Source: Methanimicrococcus sp.
GTDB lineage: Archaea > Halobacteriota > Methanosarcinia > Methanosarcinales > Methanosarcinaceae
Length of the DNA stretch: 6,820 nucleotides
NCBI GenBank assembly: GCA_009783635.1
Contig: WRDC01000076.1
Coordinates: 1 to 6,820 of the forward strand
Reading direction: 5' to 3'
Shown: piece after piece, positions 1 through 6,100 of the stretch
Layout: every line of letters starts with the position of its first letter
Numbering within the stretch: position 1 is the first letter of the stretch
Translations under genes and position numbers: made by a program
Notes under the pieces: generated by a model
The model's input: only the letters and a program-made list of their open reading frames with translations
What the model was told of the DNA's origin: nothing
The model's database searches: none

Positions 1-945
1 GGCCGCGAAGTTCAACCCGGCCGAAGACTCGGAACGGAATTGTCCGAAAAAGCAAAAGCGGTCGGCGTATCCGGTCTGTTCCATACGGATGAATTGCCCA
101 ACTACGGCATCACCGCTGAAGAAGTGGAAAAGCTCAGAAAAGTGGTCGGCGCCGAAGAAGATGACGCCGTCATCATGATTTCCGGCAGAGAAACGGTGGT
201 TAAAAGAGCGGCGGAATCCGTCATTCAGAGAGCGGAACTCGTCTTGGTCACGATTCCTCAGGAGACGCGCTATGCTCTTGCGGACGGCAACACCTCTTAC
301 ATGAGGCCGCTGCCGGGCGCCGCCCGAATGTACCCCGAAACGGACCTGCCGACCTTTGTGATCAGCCGCGAAGAATACCGGAATTTGAAGACCCCGGAGC
401 TTTTGACGGATAAAGCCGGCCGCTACATGAAGGAATTCGGACTGAATTCGGAATTCGCGGACGCGGTGGCCTTCTCTAAATATATGATGCTGTTTGAAAG
501 ACTGGCCGGGAAATATAAAGGAAATGAAGCCGTCACGCCGACGCTTTTGGCCAGAACCTTCACGGGCGTATTGCCGGAATTGAAGAGGGAAGGATTGGAT
601 GTCGAGTCAATCACCAACGCAAAATTCGAGGAAATGTTTGATTTAATTGCCGCGGGAAAACTTCCGAAGGACGCTTCGCGCAATATTTTAGTGATGGTTT
701 GTAACGATTCGGGCTGCGTCATCATTGAAGCCGTCGAAAAATTAGGCATCGGAGCGGTCGACAGAAAAGAAATTGAAGAATATATCAACAGTGTTGTTGC
801 CGATAAAAAAGATTTTATTCTTGAAAAAGGCCCGGCGGCCGTTGGACCGCTGATGGGAATCGTCATGGAGAAATACCGCGGCAAAATAGAAGGGAAAGAA
901 GTCAGCTCGATGCTGAAAGAAAAAATTGATTTAATGAAAAAATGA
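1..945 (+). CDS. gatE: Glu-tRNA(Gln) amidotransferase subunit E, C-terminal half (5' truncated by window)
   Basis: GatE works with the asparaginase-like GatD in archaea. It recognises and activates (phosphorylates) Glu on mischarged Glu-tRNA(Gln), which is then amidated to Gln-tRNA(Gln) in the cytoplasm. The frame is open from base 1 (GREVQPGRRLGTEL...) to a TGA at 943-945, giving 314 residues, about half of the usual ~620-630. The TTG at 40 is an internal codon, not the start, because family-like sequence continues upstream to the edge. Visible landmarks are HTDELP and YGIT in the AspRS-like (GAD-type) insertion, QETR at visible residues 87-90, and the highly characteristic YMRPLPGAARMYPETD around 100-115. 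From about residue 163 to the end lies a mostly helical region matching the YqeY-like tail that contacts tRNA in GatB/GatE. The kinase-like catalytic cradle is upstream of the window. No frameshift is seen. The gene converges on the RHH gene, and T-rich repeats begin 8 bp after its stop. Confidence 0.95.
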   Translation, partial: GREVQPGRRLGTELSEKAKAVGVSGLFHTDELPNYGITAEEVEKLRKVVGAEEDDAVIMISGRETVVKRAAESVIQRAELVLVTIPQETRYALADGNTSYMRPLPGAARMYPETDLPTFVISREEYRNLKTPELLTDKAGRYMKEFGLNSEFADAVAFSKYMMLFERLAGKYKGNEAVTPTLLARTFTGVLPELKREGLDVESITNAKFEEMFDLIAAGKLPKDASRNILVMVCNDSGCVIIEAVEKLGIGAVDRKEIEEYINSVVADKKDFILEKGPAAVGPLMGIVMEKYRGKIEGKEVSSMLKEKIDLMKK

Positions 946-953
946 GAAAAACG

Positions 954-1040
954 GTTTCACTGTTTCATTTTTTCATTCTTTTGTTTCACTGTTTCATTTT
1001 TTCATTCTTTTATTTCACTGTTTCATTTTTTCATTCTTTT
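954..1040 (+). repeat. Three tandem 29-bp T-rich repeats after gatE
   Basis: Three consecutive 29-bp units lie at 954-982, 983-1011 and 1012-1040. They are identical except for the first base (G, G, A). Each contains TTTCACTGTTTCA, then a T6 run, then CATTCTTTT. The array starts 8 bp after the gatE stop, and its T-runs are on the gatE coding strand. Perfect identity between units suggests recent slippage or duplication. A terminator role is inferred. Confidence 0.95.
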
Positions 1041-1052
1041 TTTACTTTTTTT
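963..1052 (+). terminator. Probable oligo-T terminator region of gatE
   Basis: Archaeal transcription often ends at runs of T in the non-template strand, without needing a hairpin. Here the gatE strand has a T6 run and a T4 run in each of the three 29-bp repeats, then T7 at 1037-1043 and T7 at 1046-1052. This stacked series directly follows the stop codon. No strong GC hairpin precedes it. The call rests on position and T-runs only. Confidence 0.6.
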
Positions 1053-1118
1053 AATTCAGTTAAGAAACGTTACCGGCATCAACTTTCAAATGACTTGGTT
1101 TGAGAGGGGCGAAAATGT

Positions 1119-1225
1119 TAGAAACATTTAGAAATACTTAGAAATATTGAAAAACATTTGAAAAACATTTAAAAAACATTTGAAAAACATTTAAAAAACA
1201 TTTAAAAAACATTTGAAAAACATTT
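1119..1225. repeat. 11-bp phased A-tract tandem array
   Basis: Seven back-to-back 11-bp units of the form (G/A)AAAAACATTT fill 1149-1225. Degenerate related units of 9-11 bp (TAGAAACATTT, AGAAATACTT, AGAAATATT) precede them from 1119. The A5-A6 runs recur every 11 bp, close to the helical repeat, so the tract is predicted to be intrinsically curved. Read on the minus strand it is a series of T5-T6 runs, on the downstream side of the convergent RHH gene. Confidence 0.93.
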
Positions 1226-1265
1226 GAAAAAGAGTTACGAGAGAATTGCTATCACAAAATAGCAA
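1149..1265 (-). terminator. Probable terminator of the RHH gene (hairpin plus repeated T-runs)
   Basis: Past the RHH stop in its own direction there is a perfect 7-bp inverted repeat, TTGCTAT (1246-1252) and ATAGCAA (1259-1265), with a 6-nt loop. The minus strand then reads T5 and T6 runs every 11 bp through the phased array. Hairpin plus serial T-runs is a credible archaeal terminator. No experimental evidence is available from the sequence. Confidence 0.5.
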
Positions 1266-1272
1266 AGAAAAA

Positions 1273-1722
1273 TCACCAAAATTGATACCATTTTTTCTTT
1301 TTGGCGTCTTCCAACTCAAGCGTTTTCTTTTCAACCTGATTGATCAAAGTTTGGACCTGAGCAATATGCATTTTTGTCGTATTGTCCCGTTCCGTAATTT
1401 GCTCGTCCTTTGTTTCAAGCTGATGATGAAGCGCGGCAATTTGAGCATCTTTGGTCTCCAGCTGCCTTAAAAGAGCCGAGACATACTCCTGAGAAACAAC
1501 AGATTCGTCCTCTCCGTCTAAATATTGCTCAAGCGCCTTTGTAACAATGACGCCTTTCGATTCGTTGATAGAATCTAATTTTTGATACAAATCTGTAGAG
1601 ATACGGACATTTAACTGTTTTTTATCATCCGATTTACTACTGTCGGATTTAGAAACATCGTCGGCTTTGGAGAATGTGTCCTCAAGCTTACTGCTGTCGT
1701 TTGAATCGCTGGAATTAATCAT
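1273..1722 (-). CDS. Ribbon-helix-helix DNA-binding protein with coiled coil and Trp-rich tail
   Basis: This is a 149-residue protein of no recognised named family. Residues 1-34 are Ser/Asp/Lys-rich and probably disordered. Residues 35-69 (KQLNVRISTDLYQKL... to ALEQYLD) fit a ribbon-helix-helix fold: strand LNVRIS at 37-42, then two helices at about 43-54 and 59-68. RHH proteins dimerise and insert the paired strand into the DNA major groove. Residues ~78-140 are a predicted coiled coil with an internal 14-residue (two-heptad) duplication, QLETKDxQI at 87-95 and 101-109. The end is four lysines followed by WYQFW; similar aromatic tails occur on some plasmid and phage-type DNA-binding proteins. 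The ATG at 1722 gives the full frame, and no strong Shine-Dalgarno is visible. It stands alone, with no toxin partner, so an antitoxin is less likely. A transcriptional regulator or a segregation or nucleoid protein fits better. It converges on gatE. Confidence 0.85.
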   Translation of the reverse strand: MINSSDSNDSSKLEDTFSKADDVSKSDSSKSDDKKQLNVRISTDLYQKLDSINESKGVIVTKALEQYLDGEDESVVSQEYVSALLRQLETKDAQIAALHHQLETKDEQITERDNTTKMHIAQVQTLINQVEKKTLELEDAKKKKWYQFW

Positions 1723-1745
1723 GATGACAAGTCCGTTGTTAGAAT

Positions 1746-1858
1746 ATCTATCAAAATACTACATCTTTATATTTAATTGTATTTAAACTCGGAACAGCGC
1801 GGCGCCCAAGATATCAAAATGATGCAAATTTGAATCAAATTGATGCTGTTTGATAGAT
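1746..1858. promoter_or_regulatory. Candidate operator cluster: WATCAAA heptads upstream of the RHH gene
   Basis: TATCAAA occurs at 1749-1755 and 1812-1818, AATCAAA at 1833-1839, and the inverted form TTTGATA at 1849-1855. The outer pair extends to a perfect 10-bp inverted repeat, ATCTATCAAA (1746-1755) against TTTGATAGAT (1849-1858). The middle two lie in a 13-bp direct repeat, ATCAAAATGATGC (1813-1825) and ATCAAATTGATGC (1834-1846), matching at 12 of 13 positions and offset by 21 bp, two helical turns. One heptad sits between the TATA-like box and the start codon. RHH repressors commonly bind short direct or inverted heptads in their own promoters, so autoregulation is inferred. Confidence 0.4.
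1765..1774 (-). promoter_or_regulatory. TATA-like box for the RHH gene
   Basis: The minus strand reads TTAAATATAAAG here, ending 43 bp before the RHH start codon. Archaeal initiation about 25 bp downstream would fall near 1740-1745 and leave a leader of about 20 nt. AT-rich surroundings make chance matches common, so this is tentative. Confidence 0.4.
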
Positions 1859-2455
1859 GATAAATGAATGTATAGAATTTACCGGCTGATTTAATAGATT
1901 TTACTATAAAAATTTTGAGCCGGAGCAAACGAATTCCGCAAAAAATGAGACGAATCGGATAAAACCGAGATAAAAATATGACAAATGAAGGCAAATCAAA
2001 AAAAGAAAAGATTTGGTGAAGAAGAATCCGTCGGCAAATTGATAGAAAATGATAGATTTTACATAAACGGCAATGATAGACATAGAAAATAGGACATGAA
2101 ATGAGCCGGATTCAAAGAAATATAGCAAAATATTAGAGAAATGTATAGATGTGCTAGACCGGACAAAAATGAAACCTTTTTGAGAGAAACGATAAGAAAA
2201 GACTTCGTTCAATCTGAAACCGGCCGGAAATCTACAGATTGATAGGAATTTGAGTCGAAATGATATCATTTATTATATTCCGAAAATATTGGAGCGGAAA
2301 ATATAGCATTTTCGACTTTTTGTGCTATAAACGGCTAGACTTTGCGATAAGTATATATCTGATAGAAACATATAACGGGATTGTCAGCGTTGGGCTAAAA
2401 ATCATTAGACTCAACCGGACTCGAAAAATCTTTGAATTGGAAGAAATGTGTGAAA

Positions 2456-2490
2456 AGAGAAGGATGATTTGTGGCGAATTGTCCTTTTCT
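2456..2490 (+). other. Potential 14-bp RNA hairpin
   Basis: AGAGAAGGATGATT (2456-2469) can pair with AATTGTCCTTTTCT (2477-2490) around a 7-nt loop, TGTGGCG. Three of the pairs are G-U wobbles. Wobbles pair only in plus-strand RNA, so if this is functional the transcript should be plus-sense. T-rich sequence follows, ending in T5 at 2520-2524. A TATATAT at 2352-2358 lies upstream. No RNA family is recognised, and chance cannot be excluded. Confidence 0.3.
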
Positions 2491-2591
2491 GACTTTCTTA
2501 TTCTTTCTGATTCAAACTGTTTTTAAAAATTAATTTTGTATAGCGGCAGGTATGTAAAAAGCTTTTGTAATTCTGTAAAAATTTATTTAAG

Positions 2592-2656
2592 ATCATATTT
2601 TGAAATCATATTTTGAAATCATATTTTGAAATCATATTTTGAAATCATATTTTGAA
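2592..2656. repeat. Five perfect 13-bp tandem repeats
   Basis: Five identical copies of ATCATATTTTGAA run head to tail: 2592-2604, 2605-2617, 2618-2630, 2631-2643 and 2644-2656. A broken sixth copy (ATCAAATTG) follows. No gene spans it. The 13-bp period is not helix-phased, unlike the A-tract arrays at the two convergent gene ends. The identity of the units points to recent slippage. An iteron-like binding role is possible but unsupported. Confidence 0.95.
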
Positions 2657-2704
2657 ATCAAATTGTAATCTCACAGACAATCATGATATTTTTAATCACA
2701 GAGA

Positions 2705-2713
2705 TTATATATT
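2705..2713 (+). promoter_or_regulatory. TATA-like box TTATATATT
   Basis: TTATATATT resembles the archaeal TATA box. It would start transcription near 2735-2740, upstream of a palindromic segment and a T-tract (2838-2927), or serve as a distal carB promoter. The only support is the match itself and what follows it. Confidence 0.25.
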
Positions 2714-2837
2714 GGAACAACAATCAACCAAGCTTTAAAGACCTAATCAAACATCCGTTTGCCGCAAGAGTCTTAAGAAACCGAATGAAACGAGATTGAA
2801 AGATGTATGAACCTCGGAGAAATGATGATTCAGGAAA

Positions 2838-2927
2838 AATCAGGATGCGGGTATCCTATCAAACATTTGTGTTTGATGATGCCTGATTCCGGCAATAAAG
2901 TATCAAAAAAAGCATTTTTGTTTTTTT
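2838..2927 (+). other. Nested inverted repeats followed by a T-tract; candidate structured RNA 3' end
   Basis: A perfect 8-bp hairpin, ATCAAACA-TTTG-TGTTTGAT (2858-2877), is enclosed by a 7-bp stem, AATCAGG (2838-2844) and CCTGATT (2882-2888). An alternative small stem, AGGAT (2842-2846) and ATCCT (2853-2857), competes with the outer one. TTTTTGTTTTTTT follows at 2915-2927 and can itself pair with the A7 at 2905-2911. The layout resembles the end of a short non-coding transcript or a terminator. I recognise no riboswitch or sRNA family. Confidence 0.3.
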
Positions 2928-3092
2928 CGGATATTAAAAAAGCTGTCTCCCCATTATCTTTTCAAACCGTATTTTCTTTTTTTTCTGCTGTTTTTCGTTT
3001 TTCTCTCGCTTCCGTTTTTGCCTTTCCGTCCACTTTCTCAATTTATTATTTCGTTATCAAACTTAAGTTCTCGGGAAGCGGCGGCTTTGGAA

Positions 3093-3108
3093 AAACAATC
3101 TATAATAT
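3093..3108 (+). promoter_or_regulatory. Probable carB promoter (BRE/TATA-like)
   Basis: AAACAATC followed by TATAATAT (3101-3108) looks like an A-rich BRE next to a TATA box. Initiation about 25 bp downstream would be near 3130, giving a 5' leader of roughly 55 nt. It is the best TATA-like match within 100 bp of carB. A second weaker option is TAAATTTAT around 3143-3151, which would leave a leader of only about 15 nt. Confidence 0.45.
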
Positions 3109-3112
3109 GACA

Positions 3113-3136
3113 GCAAATGTACAGGAACGCATTTGC
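3113..3136. promoter_or_regulatory. Inverted repeat at the predicted carB transcription start
   Basis: GCAAATG (3113-3119) and CATTTGC (3130-3136) form a perfect 7-bp inverted repeat with a 10-bp spacer, spanning the predicted start of carB transcription. The 17-bp centre-to-centre spacing is roughly consistent with a dimeric operator. It could also be a hairpin if transcription starts upstream. The regulator is unknown. Confidence 0.35.
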
Positions 3137-3186
3137 GGCAACATAAATTTATCCTTACAAATATCAAATATAAATCAGTGAGACAT

Positions 3187-6100
3187 ATGCCAAAACGAGA
3201 AGATGTCAAAAGAGTATTATTAATAGGATCCGGCCCGATTGTTATCGGCCAGGCAGCGGAATTCGACTTTTCGGGGACGCAGGCCTGCCGCGCCCTCAAA
3301 GAAGAAGGTGTCGAAATTGTTTTGGTCAACTCAAACCCCGCGACAATTATGACAGACCCGGAAACCGCGGATGTCGTTTATGTGGAACCGATCAACGTGG
3401 AAATTCTGGAGAAAATTATTGCTAAAGAAAAGCCGGACAGCATTATTGCCGGCATCGGCGGCCAGACCGGTCTGAATATGACGACTGAGCTTGCGGAAAG
3501 GGGAATCCTCCAAAAATACGGCGTCAAAATCCTCGGAACTCAAGTCGAATCCATTAAAAATACCGAAGACCGCGAACGGTTTAAAGACCTTATGATCAGC
3601 ATCGGCGAACGTGTCCCGCGCAGCAAAGCTGTGAAAACGATGGAAGAAGTCGAAGCGGCCACAAAAGAATTCGGTCTTCCCTTAATTATCCGCCCGGCTT
3701 TTACCCTCGGCGGCGCAGGCGGCGGTATTGCCCGCACGCGCGAAGAACTCCTTGAAATTTCCGAAAAAGGATTGAAAAAGAGCCGCATCCACCAGCTTTT
3801 AATCGAAGAAAGCGTGCTTGGCTGGGAAGAAATCGAATTTGAAGTGATGCGCGACAAAAATGACACGTGTATCGTCATCTGTACAATGGAAAATATTGAC
3901 CCGATGGGTATCCACACCGGCGAATCCATGGTTGTCGCCCCGATTTTGACCATGCCGCCGAAAGACATTCAAATGCTCCGCGAAGCCGCCATCCGGATTT
4001 TAAAAACGCTGAGCATTGAAGGCGGCTGCAATATCCAGTTTGCTTACAATCCCGAAAACAGCGATTACAGAATTATTGAAGTGAACCCGCGCGTCTCCAG
4101 GTCCTCCGCTTTGGCTTCCAAAGCCACCGGATTTCCGATTGCCCGCATGACGGCCAAAATTGCGATCGGCAAATCCTTGGATGAACTTGTCAAAGGTGTC
4201 CGGGCCGGATCCGATAACTGGGAGCCGTCGATCGACTATGTGGTTTCGAAAGTCGCCCGCTGGCCGTTTGACAAATTCGCAACCACCAACCGCACCTTAA
4301 CAACCGCTATGAAAAGCACCGGAGAAGTGATGGCAATCGGCGGGCAAGTCGAAGACGCGCTTCAAAAAGCAATCCGCGGACTTGACATCGGAAAACACAT
4401 TGACGAATACTTCTGGACAGAGGCGGAGATTGAAAATCTCTTAAAGAACCCGACCGACGAACGGATTTTCGTCATCATCTACGCATTGAAGAAAGGCTAT
4501 TCCGTGAAAACGATTGCCGATTGGACGAAGATCAATCCGTTTTTCATTGAAAAAATCAGCAACTTTGTGATGTTTGAAAAGACACTGAAGAAAGAACAGC
4601 TGACCCCGGAATTGTTGGCCAAAGCAAAAAAGCTCGGATTTACGGATGAAAGAATCAGTGAACTGACCGACAAAAGCCGCGCCGAAATCACAGATATGCG
4701 CCTGAAAGAAAAGATGGACGCGTCTTACCGCATGGTGGACCCCTGCGCCAAAGAACTCGAATCATTCACGCCTTATTATTACACCGAATACGGCGTTGAG
4801 AATTTGTCTAAATCCAATGAGAACGAGAAGATTTTGATTCTCGGTTCAGGACCCATCCGCATCGGCCAAGGTATCGAATTTGACTATTGTACCGTTCACG
4901 CCGTCAAAGCGCTTCGCGAAGAAGGAATTGAAACGCTCATTATTAACAATAACCCGGAAACGGTTTCGACCGACTACGATACGGCCGATAAATTGTTCTT
5001 TGAACCGCTCACCCTTGAAGATGTCATGAACGTGATTGAAAAAGAAAATCCGTCGGGCGTTTTGATCCAATTCGGCGGCCAGACGTCCGTGAACCTCGCA
5101 ATTCCCCTTGAGGCGGAATTAAAGAGGCGCGGGGTGAAGACAAAAATTATGGGCACGGCGCCGAAAGACATTGATATGGCGGAAGACCGCGAAAGGTTCA
5201 ACATTTTAATGAAAAGTCTCGGCATTTTGCAGCCGGAAGCCGGTTATGCGGCGTCTGAAAAACAGGCTTTTGAAATCGCTGAAAAAATCGGCTACCCTGT
5301 CTTGGTCCGCCCGTCCTATGTTCTCGGCGGCCGCGCGATGGAAGTCGTTTATGACAAGGACGAACTTGGAAAATACATCAAAGAAGCCGTCCGCGTGACC
5401 CGCGATCATCCGATTCTTATTGACGACTTCTTGGAAGGCGCCCGCGAAATCGATGTCGACGCGGTGTCCGACGGAACCGATGTTTTTATCGGCGCTATTA
5501 TGGAGCACATTGAAGAAGCCGGCATTCACTCCGGTGACTCGGCGTGTGTGATTCCTCCACAGACGCTCTCCGAAGAGACTCTGAAAATCGTCAGAAATTA
5601 TACGAAAAAGATTGCCTTAGCCTTGAATGTGAAGGGAATGGTCAACATCCAGATGGCTGAAAAGGACGGCAAAGTCTATGTTTTGGAAGCCAACCCGCGT
5701 TCCAGCCGCACCGTTCCGTTTGTCTCAAAAGCCATCGGTATCCCTCTGGCAAAGATTGCCGCAAAGATTATGATCGGCAAATCTTTGAAAGACCAAGGCT
5801 ATATCGCCGACAAAGAGCCGCAAATTAAACACGTGGCTGTCAAAGAGGTCATCCTGCCCTTTGACAAACTGCCCGGCGCAGACCCGCTCTTAAGCCCGGA
5901 AATGAAGAGTACCGGCGAAGTGATGGGCATTGACTATGACTACTGTCTGGCCTTCTACAAAGCCGAAATGGCCGCGGACAACACGCTGCCGCTCAAAGGC
6001 ACCGTCTTCATGTCTGTCCGCGACAAAGACAAAGAAGAAATGCTGGAAGTGGCCAAAGACATGACAAGCGTCGGCCTGAAAATGATCGGCACGAAAGGGA

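Larger units (their letters stand above)
1723..3186. other. Gene-poor AT-rich intergenic region (about 1.46 kb)
   Basis: I find no gene I can support between the RHH start and carB. Open frames of 70-124 codons exist, but they are Phe/Ile/Ser-rich by-products of T-rich or A-rich DNA. They match no family I recognise and mostly lack a ribosome binding site. The region contains the heptad cluster, several TGATAGA words, short polar coding-like fragments around 1985-2092 and 2141-2242, a 14-bp palindrome AAATGATATCATTT at 2258-2271, a 14-bp stem at 2456-2490, a 12-bp palindrome AAAATTAATTTT at 2526-2537, the 13-bp tandem array, and the carB promoter region. It may be a decayed gene tract, a non-coding RNA locus or plain spacer. 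Confidence 0.6.

Noticed and set aside
1773..1994. 73-codon minus-strand open frame, hydrophobic
   Set aside because: Overlaps the promoter and heptad region of the RHH gene; the hydrophobic look follows from AT-rich composition.
1904..2269. 121-codon minus-strand open frame, Phe/Ile/Ser-rich
   Set aside because: The composition is what the complement of A/G-rich spacer yields. There is no domain, signal or ribosome binding site pattern.
2260..2526. 88-codon plus-strand open frame
   Set aside because: No recognisable family and no Shine-Dalgarno, starts inside a palindrome and overlaps a hairpin. It could be real, but I cannot support it.
2760..2802. CRISPR-like word, GAAACGAGATTGAAAG
   Set aside because: It resembles the end of some CRISPR repeats, but only one copy exists in the window, with no spacers or cas genes.
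2822..2886. C/D box sRNA signature: ATGATGA (2822-2828) and CTGA (2883-2886)
   Set aside because: The boxes are too far apart, there is no proper D' box, and the second C-like box is only a few bases from the D box.
2950..3060. Lys/Arg-rich minus-strand frame opposite the T-rich block before carB
   Set aside because: It has no good start codon, is about 35 codons long, and is fully explained by purine-rich low-complexity DNA.
2807..3181. 124-codon plus-strand open frame before carB, with GGAG close to an in-frame ATG
   Set aside because: It runs through a T-rich stretch giving Phe/Ser-rich sequence, overlaps the carB promoter and leader, and resembles no known protein.
3133..3186. Upstream TTG start for carB adding 18 residues
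   Set aside because: The extension is not family-like and overlaps the inverted repeat. ATG 3187 gives the conserved MPKRED start and the normal length.
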